Shown here: one piece after another, positions 1 through 13,111 of the stretch | How positions within the stretch are numbered: position 1 is the stretch's first letter | Layout of the letters: each line of letters opens with the position of its first letter | From: Andrena cerasifolii | Lineage: Eukaryota; Arthropoda; Insecta; Hymenoptera; Andrenidae | Direction of reading: 5' to 3' | Length of the DNA stretch: 64,000 nt | NCBI RefSeq assembly: GCF_050908995.1 | Contig: NW_027484942.1 | Coordinates: 44,772 to 108,771 of the forward strand | Notes under the pieces: model-generated | The model's database searches: none | What the model saw: the letters and a program-made list of their open reading frames with translations, nothing else | Told to the model about the DNA's origin: nothing | Program-made: the position numbers and the translations under genes

Positions 1-273
1 AGCGAGGAGTGGCACAGATATTTCGAGACAGTGACTGTTTAACGAAGAGACGCAGAATTTTCGAACGCCTCTTGAAAGGCCTGCGCCTCTTATTAGCAAC
101 TTTAAGGCGATGCCTTTGAAGCCGAAATTTAGTATACCTCTTTCCACTTCATGTTTTCCTGATATATTGGACAAAATCTGTCGAATATTTTCAGAATGCA
201 CAAAACTGCGCTTTGTAACAGGAGAACATGCCGTCGAAAGAGATGGCACAAAGTAACGTCTCCGGAGAGCAAA
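1..273. repeat. Partial monomer at left window edge
   Basis: Begins at 'agcgaggag', a few bases inside a monomer, so the array continues to the left. It carries 'tgttttcctg' and 'atctgtcgaa', variants shared with the monomers at 3064 and 5017. Confidence 0.9.
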
Positions 274-3200
274 TCAAAGAGCGAGAAGTGGCGCAGATGT
301 TTCGAGACAGTGACTGTTTAACGAAGAGACGCAGAATTTTCGAACGCCTCTTCAAAGGCCTGCGCCTCTTATTTGCAACTTTAAGGCGATGCCTTTGAAG
401 CTGAAATTTAGTATACCTCTTTCCACTTCATGTTCTCCTGATATATTGGACAAAATCTGGCGAATATTTTCAGAATGCACAAAACTGCGCTTTGTAACAG
501 GAGAACATGCCGTCGAAAGAGATGGCACAAAGTAACCTCTCCGGAGAGCAAATTAAAGAGCGAGGAGTGGCACAGATATTTCGAGACAGTGACTGTTTAA
601 CGAAGAGACGCAGAATTTTCGAACGCCTCTTGAAAGGCCTGCGCCTCTTATTTGCAACTTTAAGGCGATGCCTTTGAAGCCGAAATTTAGTATACCTCTT
701 TCCACTTCATGTTCTCCTGATATATTGGACGAAATCTGGCGAATATTTTCAGAATGCACAAAACTGCGCTTTGTAACAGGAGAACATGCCGTCGAAAGAG
801 ATGGCACAAAGTAAAGTCTCCGGAGAGCAAATTAAAGAGCGAGGAGTGGCACAGATATTTCGAGACAGTGACTGCTTAACGAAGAGACGCAGAATTTTCG
901 AACGCGTCTTGAAAGGCCTGCGCCTCTTATGAGCAACTTTAAGGCGATGCCTTTGAAGCTGAAATTTAGTATACCTATTTCCACTTCATGTTCTCCTGAT
1001 ATATTGGCCAAAATCTGGTGAATATATTCAGAACGCACAAAATTGCGCTTTGTAACAGGAGAACATGCCGTCGAAAGAGATGGCACAAAGTAACGTCTCC
1101 GGAGAGCAAATCAAAGAGCGAGAAGTTTCGCAGATGTTTCGAGACAGTGACTGTTTAACGAAGAGACGCAGAATTTTCGAACGCCTCTTGAAAGGCCTGC
1201 GCCTCTTATTTGCAACTTTAAGGCGATGCCTTTGAAGCCGAAATTTAGTATACCTCTTTCCACTTCATGTTCTCCTGATATATTGGACGAAATCTGGCGA
1301 ATATTTTCAGAATGCACAAAACTGCGCTTTGTAACAGGAGAACATGCCGTCGAAAGAGATGGCACAAAGTAACGTCTCCGGAGAGCAAATCAAAGAGCGA
1401 GGAGTGGCACAGATATTTCGAGACAGTGACTGCTTAACGAAGAGACGCAGAATTTTCGAACGCCTCTTGAAAGGCCTGCGCCTCGTATTGGCACCTTTAA
1501 GGCGATGCCTTTGAAGCTCAAATTTAGTATACCTCTTACCATTTCATGTTCTCATGATATATTGGCCAAAATCTGGCGAAAATTTTCAGCATGCACAAAA
1601 TTGCGCTTTATAACAGGAGAACATGCCGTCGAAAGAAATGGCACAAAGTAAAGTCTCCGGAGAGCAAATCAATGAGCGAGGACTGGCGCAGATATTTCGA
1701 GGCAGTGACTGTTTAACGAAGAGACGCAGAATTTTCGAACGCCTCTTGAAAGGCCTCCGCCTCTTATTTCCAACTTCAAGGCGATGCCTTTGAAGCTGAA
1801 ATTTAGTATACCTCTTTCCACTTCATGTTCTCCTGATATATTGGACAAAATCTGGCGAATATTTTCAGAATGCACAAAACTGCGCTTTGTAACAGGAGAA
1901 CATGCCGTCGAAAGAGATGGCACAAAGTAACGTCTCCGGAGAGCAAATCAAACAGCGAGGAGTGGCACAGATATTTCGAGACAGTGACTGCTTAACGAAG
2001 AGACGCAGAATTTTCGAACGCCTCTTGAAAGGCCTGCGCCTCTTATTAGCAACTTTAAGGCGATGCCTTTGAAGCTGAAATTTAGTATACCTATTTCCAC
2101 TTCATGTTCTCCTGATATATTGGCCAAAATCTGGTGAATATATTCAGAACGCACAAAATTGCGCTTTGTAACAGGAGAACATGCCGTCGAAAGAGATGGC
2201 ACAAAGTAACGTCTCCGGAGAGCAAATCAAAGAGCGAGAAGTGGCGCAGATGTTTCGAGACAGTGACTGTTTAACGAAGAGACGCAGAATTTTCGAACGC
2301 CTCTTGAAAGGCCTGCGCCTCTTATTTGCAACTTTAAGGCGATGCCTTTGAAGCCGAAATTTAGTATACCTCTTTCCACTTCATGTTCTCCTGATATATT
2401 GGACGAAATCTGGCGAATATTTTCAGAACGCACAAAATTGCGCTTTGTAACAGGAGAACATGCCGTCGAAAGAGATGGCACAAAGTAACGTCTCCGGAGA
2501 GCAAATCAAAGAGCGAGAAGTGGCGCAGATGTTTCGAGACAGTGACTGTTTAACGAAGAGACGCAGAATTTTCGAACGCCTCTTGAAAGGCCTGCGCCTC
2601 GTATTGGCACCTTTAAGGCGATGCCTTTGAAGCTCAAATTTAGTATACCTCTTACCATTTCATGTTCTCATGATATATTGGCCAAAATCTGGCGAAAATT
2701 TTCAGCATGCACAAAATTGCGCTTTATAACAGGAGAACATGCCGTCGAAAGAAATGGCACAAAGTAAAGTCTCCGGAGAGCAAATCAATGAGCGAGGAAT
2801 GGCGCAGATGTTTCGAGGCAGTGACTGTTTAACGAAGAGACGCAGAATTTTCGAATGCCTCTTGAAAGGCCTCCGCCTCTTATTTCCAACTTTAAGGCGA
2901 TGCCTTTGAAGCTGAAATTTAGTATACCTCTTTCCACTTCATGTTCTCCTGATATATTGGACAAAATCTGGCGAATATTTTCAGAATGCACAAAACTGCG
3001 CTTTGTAACAGGAGAACATGCCGTCGAAAGAGATGGCACAAAGTAACCTCTCCTGAGAGCAAATTAAAGAGCGAGGAGTGGCACAGATATTTCGAGACAG
3101 TGACTGCTTAACGAAGAGACGCAGAATTTTCGAACGCCTCTTGAAAGGCCTGCGCCTCTTATTAGCAACTTTAAGGCGATGCCTTTGAAGCCGAAATTTA

Positions 3201-3900
3201 GTATGCCTCTTTCCACTTCATGTTTTCCTGATATATTGGACAAAATCTGTCGAATATTTTCAGAATGCACAAAACTGCGCTTTGTAACAGGAGAACATGC
3301 CGTCGAAAGAGATGGCACAAAGTAAAGTCTCCGGAGAGCAAATTAAAGAGCGAGGAGTGGCACAGATATTTCGAGACAGTGACTGCTTAACGAAGAGACG
3401 CAGAATTTTCGAACGCCTCTTGAACGGCCTGCGCCTCTTATGAGCGACTTTAAGGCGATGCCTTTGAAGCTGAAATTTAGTATACCTCTTACCATTTCAT
3501 GTTCTCATGATATATTGGCCAAAATCTGGCGAAAATTTTCAGCATGCACAAAATTGCGCTTTATAACAGGAGAACATGCCGTCGAAAGAAATGGCACAAA
3601 GTAAAGTCTCCGGAGAGCAAATCAATGAGCGAGGACTGGCGCAGATGTTTCGAGGCAGTGACTGTTTAACGAAGAGACGCAGAATTTTCGAACGCCTCTT
3701 GAAAGGCCTGCGCCTCTTATTTGCAACTTTAAGGCGATGCCTTTGAAGCCGAAATTTAGTATACCTCTTTCCACTTCATGTTCTCCTGATATATTGGACG
3801 AAATCTGGCGAATATTTTCAGAATGCACAAAACTGCGCTTTGTAACAGGAGAACATGCCGTCGAAAGAGATGGCACAAAGTAACCTCTCCTGAGAGCAAA

Positions 3901-5016
3901 TTAAAGAGCGAGGAGTGGCACAGATATTTCGAGACAGTGACTGCTTAACGAAGAGACGCAGAATTTTCGAACGCCTCTTGAAAGGCCTGCGCCTCTTATT
4001 AGCAACTTTAAGGCGATGCCTTTGAAGCCGAAATTTAGTATACCTATTTCCACTTCATGTTCTCCTGATATATTGGCCAAAATCTGGTGAATATATTCAG
4101 AACGCACAAAATTGCGCTTTGTAACAGGAGAACATGCCGTCGAAAGAGATGGCACAAAGTAACGTCTCCGGAGAGCAAATCAAAGAGCGAGAAGTGGCGC
4201 AGATGTTTCGAGACAGTGACTGTTTAACGAAGAGACGCAGAATTTTCGAACGCCTCTTGAAAGGCCTGCGCCTCTTATTTGCAACTTTAAGGCGATGCCT
4301 TTGAAGCCGAAATTTAGTATACCTCTTTCCACTTCATGTTCTCCTGATATATTGGACGAAATCTGGCGAATATTTTCAGAATGCACAAAACTGCGCTTTG
4401 TAACAGGAGAACATGCCGTCGAAAGAGATGGCACAAAGTAATGTCTCCGGAGAGCAAATCAAAGAGCGAGGAGTGGCACAGATATTTCGAGACAGTGACT
4501 GCTTAACGAAGAGACGCAGAATTTTCGAACGCCTCTTGAAAGGCCTGCGCCTCGTATTGGCACCTTTAAGGCGATGCCTTTGAAGCTCAAATTTAGTATA
4601 CCTCTTACCATTTCATGTTCTCATGATATATTGGCCAAAATCTGGCGAAAATTTTCAGCATGCACAAAATTGCGCTTTATAACAGGAGAACATGCCGTCG
4701 AAAGAAATGGCACAAAGTAAAGTCTCCGGAGAGCAAATCAATGAGCGAGGAATGGCGCAGATGTTTCGAGGCAGTGACTGTTTAACGAAGAGACGCAGAA
4801 TTTTCGAACGCCTCTTGAAAGGCCTCCGCCTCTTATTTCCAACTTTAAGGCGATGCCTTTGAAGCTGAAATTTAGTATACCTCTTTCCACTTCATGTTCT
4901 CCTGATATATTGGACAAAATCTGGCGAATATTTTCAGAATGCACAAAACTGCGCTTTGTAACAGGAGAACATGCCGTCGAAAGAGATGGCACAAAGTAAC
5001 CTCTCCTGAGAGCAAA
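3901..5016. repeat. HOR copy B-A-X-C (1116 bp)
   Basis: Four monomers at 3901 (B), 4180 (A), 4459 (X) and 4738 (C). C is recognised by 'cctccgcctc' and 'ttatttccaac', X by 'gtattggcacc' and 'cagcatgcac'. The first base of this copy carries the TTA form of the phase mark. Confidence 0.8.
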
Positions 5017-6132
5017 TTAAAGAGCGAGGAGTGGCACAGATATTTCGAGACAGTGACTGCTTAACGAAGAGACGCAGAATTTTCGAACGCCTCTTGAAAG
5101 GCCTGCGCCTCTTATTAGCAACTTTAAGGCGATGCCTTTGAAGCCGAAATTTAGTATACCTCTTTCCACTTCATGTTTTCCTGATATATTGGACAAAATC
5201 TGTCGAATATTTTCAGAATGCACAAAACTGCGCTTTGTAACAGGAGAACATGCCGTCGAAAGAGATGGCACAAAGTAAAGTCTCCGGAGAGCAAATTAAA
5301 GAGCGAGGAGTGGCACAGATATTTCGAGACAGTGACTGCTTAACGAAGAGACGCAGAATTTTCGAACGCCTCTTGAAAGGCCTGCGCCTCTTATGAGCAA
5401 CTTTAAGGCGATGCCTTTGAAGCTGAAATTTAGTATACCTATTTCCACTTCATGTTCTCCTGATATATTGGCCAAAATCTGGTGAATATATTCAGAACGC
5501 ACAAAATTGCGCTTTGTAACAGGAGAACATGCCGTCGAAAGAGATGGCACAAAGTAACGTCTCCGGAGAGCAAATCAAAGAGCGAGAAGTGGCGCAGATA
5601 TTTCGAGACAGTGACTGCTTAACGAAGAGACGCCGAATTTTCGAACGCCTCTTGAAAGGCCTGCGCCTCGTATTGGCACCTTTAAGGCGATGCCTTTGAA
5701 GCTCAAATTTAGTATACCTCTTACCATTTCATGTTCTCATGATATATTGGCCAAAATCTGGCGAAAATTTTCAGCATGCACAAAATTGCGCTTTATAACA
5801 GGAGAACATGCCGTCGAAAGAAATGGCACAAAGTAAAGTCTCCGGAGAGCAAATCAATGAGCGAGGACTGGCGCAGATGTTTCGAGGCAGTGACTGTTTA
5901 ACGAAGAGACGCAGAATTTTCGAACGCCTCTTGAAAGGCCTCCGCCTCTTATTTCCAACTTCAAGGCGATGCCTTTGAAGCTGAAATTTAGTATACCTCT
6001 TTCCACTTCATGTTCTCCTGATATATTGGACAAAATCTGGCGAATATTTTCAGAATGCACAAAACTGCGCTTTGTAACAGGAGAACATGCCGTCGAAAGA
6101 GATGGCACAAAGTAACGTCTCCGGAGAGCAAA

Positions 6133-6413
6133 TCAAACAGCGAGGAGTGGCACAGATATTTCGAGACAGTGACTGCTTAACGAAGAGACGCAGAATTTTC
6201 GAACGCCTCTTGAAAGGCCTGCGCCTCTTATTAGCAACTTTAAGGCGATGCCTTTGAATCCCAAATTTAGTATACCTCTTTCCACTTCATGTTCTCATCA
6301 TATATATTGCCCAAAATCAGGCGAAAATTTCGAGAATGCACAAAATTGCGCTTTATAACAGAAGAACATGCCGTCGAAAGAAATGGCACAAAGTAACGTC
6401 TCCGGAGAGCAAA
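6133..6413. repeat. 281-bp monomer, type Y
   Basis: Has 'catcatatatattg' where others have 'catgatatattg', a net gain of 2 bp. Linked variants are 'cctttgaatcc' and 'aacagaagaac'. It sits between a C and a B monomer and shifts the array register by 2 bp. Confidence 0.85.
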
Positions 6414-7529
6414 TCAAACAGCGAGGAGTGGCACAGATATTTCGAGACAGTGACTGCTTAACGAAGAGACGCAGAATTTTCGAACGCCTCTTGAAAGGCC
6501 TGCGCCTCTTATTAGCAACTTTAAGGCGATGCCTTTGAAGCTGAAATTTAGTATACCTATTTCCACTTCATGTTCTCCTGATATATTGGCCAAAATCTGG
6601 TGAATATATTCAGAACGCACAAAATTGCGCTTTGTAACAGGAGAACATGCCGTCGAAAGAGATGGCACAAAGTAACGTCTCCGGAGAGCAAATCAAAGAG
6701 CGAGAAGTGGCGCAGATGTTTCGAGACAGTGACTGTTTAACGAAGAGACGCAGAATTTTCGAACGCCTCTTGAAAGGCCTACGCCTCTTATTTGCAACTT
6801 TAAGGCGATGCCTTTGAAGCCGAAATTTAGTATACCTCTTTCCACTTCATGTTCTCCTGATATATTGGACGAAATCTGGCGAATATTTTCAGAATGCACA
6901 AAACTGCGCTTTGTAACAGGAGAACATGCCGTCGATAGAGATGGCACAAAGTAACGTCTCCGGAGAGGAAATCAACCAGCGAGGAGTGGCACAGATATTT
7001 CGAGACAGTGACTGCTTAACGAAGAGACGCAGAATTTTCGAACGCCTCTTGAAAGGCCTGCGCCTCGTATTGGCACCTTTAAGGCGATGCCTTTGAAGCT
7101 CAAATTTAGTATACCTCTTACCATTTCATGTTCTCATGATATATTGGCCAAAATCTGGCGAAAATTTTCAGCATGCACAAAATTGCGCTTTATAACAGGA
7201 GAACATGCCGTCGAAAGAAATGGCACAAAGTAAAGTCTCCGGAGAGCAAATCAATGAGCGAGGAATGGCGCAGATGTTTCGAGGCAGTGACTGTTTAACG
7301 AAGAGACGCAGAATTTTCGAACGCCTCTTGAAAGGCCTCCGCCTCTTATTTCCAACTTCAAGGCGATGCCTTTGAAGCTGAAATTTAGTATACCTCTTTC
7401 CACTTCATGTTCTCCTGATATATTGGACAAAATCTGGCGAATATTTTCAGAATGCACAAAACTGCGCTTTGTAACAGGAGAACATGCCGTCGAAAGAGAT
7501 GGCACAAAGTAACCTCTCCTGAGAGCAAA
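6414..7529. repeat. HOR copy B-A-X-C (1116 bp)
   Basis: Four monomers at 6414, 6693, 6972 and 7251, directly followed by another copy with the same order. The X monomer here starts 'gagaggaaatcaaccag', a private change. Confidence 0.8.
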
Positions 7530-8645
7530 TTAAAGAGCGAGGAGTGGCACAGATATTTCGAGACAGTGACTGCTTAACGAAGAGACGCAGAATTTTCGAA
7601 CGCCTCTTGAAAGGCCTGCGCCTCTTATTAGCAACTTTAAGGCGATGCCTTTGAAGCCGAAATTTAGTATACCTATTTCCACTTCATGTTCTCCTGATAT
7701 ATTGGCCAAAATCTGGTGAATATATTCAGAACGCACAAAATTGCGCTTTGTAACAGGAGAACATGCCGTCGAAAGAGATGGCACAAAGTAACGTCTCCGG
7801 AGAGCAAATCAAAGAGCGAGAAGTGGCGCAGATGTTTCGAGACAGTGACTGTTTAACGAAGAGACGCAGAATTTTCGAACGCCTCTTGAAAGGCCTGCGC
7901 CTCTTATTTGCAACTTTAAGGCGATGCCTTTGAAGCCGAAATTTAGTATACCTCTTTCCACTTCATGTTCTCCTGATATATTGGACGAAATCTGGCGAAT
8001 ATTTTCAGAATGCACAAAACTGCGCTTTGTAACAGGAGAACATGCCGTCGAAAGAGATGGCACAAAGTAACGTCTCCGGAGAGCAAATCAAAGAGCGAGG
8101 AGTGGCACAGATATTTCGAGACAGTGACTGCTTAACGAAGAGACGCAGAATTTTCGAACGCCTCTTGAAAGGCCTGCGCCTCGTATTGGCACCTTTAAGG
8201 CGATGCCTTTGAAGCTCAAATTTAGTATACCTCTTACCATTTCATGTTCTCATGATATATTGGCCAAAATCTGGCGAAAATTTTCAGCATGCACAAAATT
8301 GCGCTTTATAACAGGAGAACATGCCGTCGAAAGAAATGGCACAAAGTAAAGTCTCCGGAGAGCAAATCAATGAGCGAGGAATGGCGCAGATGTTTCGAGG
8401 CAGTGACTGTTTAACGAAGAGACGCAGAATTTTCGAACGCCTCTTGAAAGGCCTCCGCCTCTTATTTCCAACTTTAAGGCGATGCCTTTGAAGCTGAAAT
8501 TTAGTATACCTCTTTCCACTTCATGTTCTCCTGATATATTGGACAAAATCTGGCGAATATTTTCAGAATGCACAAAACTGCGCTTTGTAACAGGAGAACA
8601 TGCCGTCGAAAGAGATGGCACAAAGTAACCTCTCCTGAGAGCAAA
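7530..8645. repeat. HOR copy B-A-X-C (1116 bp)
   Basis: Four monomers at 7530, 7809, 8088 and 8367. Together with the preceding copy this is the cleanest tandem pair of the tetramer. Confidence 0.8.
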
Positions 8646-8924
8646 TTAAAGAGCGAGGAGTGGCACAGATATTTCGAGACAGTGACTGCTTAACGAAGAG
8701 ACGCAGAATTTTCGAACGCCTCTTGAAAGGCCTGCGCCTCTTATTAGCAACTTTAAGGCGATGCCTTTGAAGCCGAAATTTAGTATACCTCTTTCCACTT
8801 CATGTTCTCCTGATATATTGGACGAAATCTGGCGAATATTTTCAGAATGCACAAAACTGCGCTTTGTAACAGGAGAACATGCCGTCGAAAGAGATGGCAC
8901 AAAGTAACGTCTCCGGAGAGCAAA

Positions 8925-9205
8925 TCAAAGAGCGAGGAGTGGCACAGATATTTCGAGACAGTGACTGCTTAACGAAGAGACGCAGAATTTTCGAACGCCT
9001 CTTGAAAGGCCTGCGCCTCTTATTAGCAACTTTAAGGCGATGCCTTTGAATCCGAAATTTAGTATACCTCTTTCCACTTCATGTTCTCATCATATATATT
9101 GTCCAAAATCAGGCGAAAATTTCGAGAATGCACAAAATTGCGCTTTATAACAGAAGAACATGCCGTCGAAAGAAATGGCACAAAGTAACGTCTCCGGAGA
9201 GCAAA
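8925..9205. repeat. 281-bp monomer, type Y
   Basis: Same +2 variant and linked changes as the monomer at 6133, differing in 'attgtcc' against 'attgccc'. It again lies at a place where the tetramer order is interrupted. Confidence 0.85.
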
Positions 9206-9763
9206 TCAAAGAGCGAGAAGTGGCGCAGATGTTTCGAGACAGTGACTGTTTAACGAAGAGACGCAGAATTTTCGAACGCCTCTTCAAAGGCCTGCGCCTC
9301 TTATTTGCAACTTTAAGGCGATGCCTTTGAAGACGAAATTTAGTATACCTCTTTCCACTTCATGTTCTCCTGATATATTGGACGAAATCTGGCGAATATT
9401 TTCAGAATGCACAAAACTGCGCTTTGTAACAGGAGAACATGCCGTCGAAAGAGATGGCACAAAGTAACGTCTCCGGAGAGCAAATCAAAGAGCGAGGAGT
9501 GGCACAGATATTTCGAGACAGTGACTGTTTAACGAAGAGACGCAGAATTTTCGAACGCCTCTTGAAAGGCCTGCGCCTCGTATTGGCACCTTTAAGGCGA
9601 TGCCTTTGAAGCTCAAATTTAGTATACTTCTTACCATTTCATGTTCTCATGATATATTGGCCAAAATCTGGCGAAAATTTTCAGCATGCACAAAATTGCA
9701 CTTTATAACAGGAGAACATGCCGTCGAAAGAGATGGCACAAAGTAACCTCTCCGGAGAGCAAA

Positions 9764-10321
9764 TTAAAGAGCGAGGAGTGGCACAGATATTTCGAGACAG
9801 TGACTGCTTAACGAAGAGACGCAGAATTTTCGGACGCCTCTTGAAAGGCCTGCGCCTCTTATTAGCAACTTTAAGGCGATGCCTTTGAAGCCGAAATTTA
9901 GTATACCTCTTTCCACTTCATGTTGTCCTGATATATTGGACGAAATCTGGCGAATATTTTCAGAATGCACAAAACTGCGCTTTGTAACAGGAGAACATGC
10001 CGTCGAAAGAGATGGCACAAAGTAACGTCTCCGGAGAGCAAATTAAAGAGCGAGGAGTGGCACAGATATTTCGAGACAGTGACTGTTTAACGAAGAGACG
10101 CAGAATTTTCGAACGCCTCTTGAAAGGCCTGCGCCTCTTATTTGCAACTTTAAGGCGATGCCTTTGAAGACGAAATTTAGTATACCTCTTTCCACTTCAT
10201 GTTGTCCTGATATATTGGACGAAATCTGGCGAATATTTTCAGAATGCACAAAACTGCGCTTTGTAACAGGAGAACATACCGTCGAAAGAGATGGCACAAA
10301 GTAACGTCTCCGGAGAGCAAA
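9764..10321. repeat. Module R, two monomers (first copy)
   Basis: Two adjacent monomers with the private change 'gttgtcctg' at 9922 and 10201. The second also has 'gaagacgaaa'. Followed by an X monomer and then module P. Confidence 0.75.
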
Positions 10322-10600
10322 TCAAAGAGCGAGGAGTGGCACAGATATTTCGAGACAGTTACTGCTTAACGAAGAGACGCAGAATTTTCGAACGCCTCTT
10401 GAAAGGCCTGCGCCTCGTATTGGCACCTTTAAGGCGATGCCTTTGAAGCTCAAATTTAGTATACCTCTTACCATTTCATGTTCTCATGATATATTGGCCA
10501 AAATCTGGCGAAAATTTTCAGCATGCACAAAATTGCACTTTATAACAGGAGAACATGCCGTCGAAAGAAATGGCACAAAGTAAAGTCTCCGGAGAGCAAA

Positions 10601-11995
10601 TCAATGAGCGAGAAGTGGCGCAGATGTTTCGAGACAGTGACTGTTTAACGAAGAGACGCAGAATTTTCGAACGCCTCTTGAAAGGCCTGCGCCTCGTATT
10701 GGCAACTTTAAGGAGATGCCTTTGAAGCTCAAATTTAGTATACCTCTTACCACTTCATGTTCTCCTGATATATTGGCCAAAATCTGTCGAATATTTTCAG
10801 AATGCACAAAATTGCGCTTTGTAACAGGAGATCATGCCGTTGAAAGAGATGGCACAAAGTAACGTCTCCGGAGAGCAAATCAAAGAGCGAGGACTGGCGC
10901 AGATGTTTCGAGGCAGTGGCTGTTTAACGAAGAGACGCAGAATTTTCGAACGCCTCTTGAAAGGCCTCCGCCTCTTATTTCCAACTTTAAGGCGATGCCT
11001 TTGAAGCTGAAATTTAGTATACCTCTTTCCACTTCATGTTCTCCTGATATATTGGACAAAATCTGGCGAATATTTTCAGAATGCACAAAACTGCGCTTTG
11101 TAACAGGAGAACATGCCGTCGAAAGAGATGGCACAAAGTAACGTCTCCGGAGAGCAAATCAAAGAGCGAGAAGTGGCGCAGATGTTTCGAGACAGTGACT
11201 GTTTAACGAAGAGACGCAGAATTTTCGAACGCCTCTTGAAAGGCCTGCGCCTCGTATTGGCAACTTTAAGGCGATGCCTTTGAAGCCGAAATTTAGTATA
11301 CCTCTTTCCACTTCATGTTCTCATGATATAGTGGCCAAAATCAGGCGAAAATTTCGAGAATGCACAAAATTGTGCTTTGTAACAGGAGAACATGCCATCG
11401 AAAGGGATGGCACAAAGTAACGTCTCCAGAGAGCAAATCAATGAGCGAGATGTGGCGCAGATGATTCGAGGCAGTGACTGTTTAACGAAGAGACGCAGAA
11501 TTTTCGAACGCCTCTTGAAAGGACTGCGCCTCTTATTAGCAACTTTAAGGCGATGCTTTTCAAGCCGAAATTTAGTATACCCCTTTCCACTTCATGTTCT
11601 CATGATATATTGGCCAAAATCAGGCGAAAATTTCGAGAATGCACAAAATTGCGCTTTATAACAGGAGAACATGCCGTCGAAAGAGATGGCACAAAGTAAC
11701 GTCTCCGGAGAGCAAATCAAAGAGCGAGAAGTGGCGCAGATGTTTCGAGACAGTGACTGTTTAACGAAGAGGCGCAGAATTTTCGAACGCCTCTTGAAAG
11801 GCCTGCGCCTCTTATTAGCAACTTTATGGCGATGCCTTTGAAGCCGAAATTTAGTATACCTCTTTCCACTTCGTGTTCTCATGATATAGTGGCCACAATC
11901 AGGCGAAAATTTCGAGAATGCACAAAATTGTGCTTTGTAACAGGAGAACATGCCATCGAAAGGGATGGCACAAAGTAACGTCTCCAGAGAGCAAA
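10601..11995. repeat. Module P, five monomers (first copy)
   Basis: Starts with a monomer having 'aaggagatgcc' and 'ctgtcgaat', followed by one with 'ggagatcatgccgttg' at its junction and 'cctccgcctc', and ends with monomers carrying 'gatgcttttcaag' and 'cttcgtgttc'. Matches 13112-14506 and 15065-16459. Its second monomer has 'cagtggctg' and its fourth-to-fifth part has 'gaggcgcag', changes not seen in the other copies. Confidence 0.78.
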
Positions 11996-12553
11996 TCAAT
12001 GAGCGAGAAGTGGCGCAGATGTTTCGAGACAGTGACTGTTTAACGAAGAGACGCAGAATTTTCGAACGCCTATTGAAAGGCCTGCGCCTCTTATTTGCAA
12101 CTTTAAGGCGATGCCTTTGAAGCCGAAATTTAGTATACCTCTTTCCACTTCATGTTCTCCTGATATATTGGACAAAATCTGTCGAATATTTTCAGAATGC
12201 ACAAAACTGCGCTTTGTAACAGGAGAACATGCCGTCGAAAGAGATGGCACAAAGTAACGTCTCCGGAGAGCAAATTAAAGAGCGAGGAGTGGCACAGATA
12301 TTTCGAGACAGTGACTGCTTAACGAAGAGACGCAGAATTTTCGAAAGCCTCTTGAAAGGCCTGCGCCTCTTATTAGCAACTTTAAGGCGATGCTTTTCAA
12401 GCCGAAATTTAGTATACCCCTTTCCACTTCATGTTCTCATGATATATTGGCCAAAATCAGGCGAAAATTTCGAGAATGCACAAAATTGCGCTTTATAACA
12501 GGAGAACATGCCGTCGAAAGAGATGGCACAAAGTATCGTCTCCGGAGAGCAAA
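11996..12553. repeat. Module Q, two monomers (first copy)
   Basis: Marked by 'cgcctattgaaagg' near 12068 and 'atctgtcgaat' near 12177. It matches 16460-16920 at an offset of 4464 bp (16 monomers). Confidence 0.78.
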
Positions 12554-13111
12554 TCAAAGAGCGAGAAGTGGCGCAGATATTTCGAGACAGTGACTGTTTA
12601 ACGAAGAGACGCAGAATTTTCGAACGCCTCTTGAAAGGCCTGCGCCTCTTATTTGCAACTTTAAGGCGATGCCTTTGAAGACGAAATTTAGTATACCTCT
12701 TTCCACTTCATGTTGTCCTGATATATTGGACGAAATCTGGCGAATATTTTCAGAATGCACAAAACTGCGCTTTGTAACAGGAGAACATGCCGTCGAAAGA
12801 GATGGCACAAAGTAACGTCTCCGGAGAGCAAATTAAAGAGCGAGGAGTGGCACAGATATTTCGAGACAGTGACTGTTTAACGAAGAGACGCAGAATTTTC
12901 GAACGCCTCTTGAAAGGCCTGCGCCTCTTATTTGCAACTTTAAGGCGATGCCTTTGAAGACGAAATTTAGTATACCTCTTTCCACTTCATGTTGTCCTGA
13001 TATATTGGACGAAATCTGGCGAATATTTTCAGAATGCACAAAACTGCGCTTTGTAACTGGAGAACATGCCGTCGAAAGAGATGGCACAAAGTAACGTCTC
13101 CGGAGAGCAAA
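12554..13111. repeat. Module R, two monomers (second copy)
   Basis: The marker 'gttgtcctg' is at 12712 and 12991, and 'gaagacgaaa' occurs in both monomers. Confidence 0.78.

Larger units (their letters stand above)
274..10600. repeat. Region with a four-monomer higher-order repeat (about 1116 bp)
   Basis: Four monomer types follow each other as B (ends in 'ggtgaatatattc'), A ('ggacgaaatc'), X ('cagcatgcac') and C ('cctccgcctc' with 'ttatttccaac'). The order is clean at 1948-3063, 3901-5016, 6414-7529 and 7530-8645. Elsewhere it is altered: 3064-3900 has only three monomers, 5017-5853 replaces A and B by a D monomer ('tgttttcctg') and B, and two 281-bp monomers are inserted at 6133 and 8925. 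Confidence 0.85.
1390..10600. repeat. Type X monomers, marker 'cagcatgcac' (nine copies)
   Basis: The marker starts at 1587, 2703, 3540, 4656, 5772, 7169, 8285, 9682 and 10519. The steps are 1116, 837, 1116, 1116, 1397, 1116, 1397 and 837 bp, that is 4, 3, 4, 4, 5, 4, 5 and 3 monomers; the two 1397 steps each contain a 281-bp monomer. X monomers also carry 'gaagctcaaattt' and 'accatttcatg', and most carry 'gtattggcacc'. I did not see the marker again after 10.6 kb. The copy at 3343-3621 differs in its first half ('gaacggcctg', 'gagcgacttt'), suggesting a hybrid. Confidence 0.85.

Noticed and set aside
3040..3060. 'ctcctgag' as a second methyl-deamination product of the central CpG in TCTCCGGAGA
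   Set aside because: The change is G to T at the G of the CpG, a transversion. Only the 'ctccagag' form is a CpG transition.
6300..6320. 'catcatatatattg' as a microsatellite expansion
   Set aside because: The gain is only 2 bp and always comes with the same linked changes, so it is an inherited monomer variant and not a slippage-prone tract.
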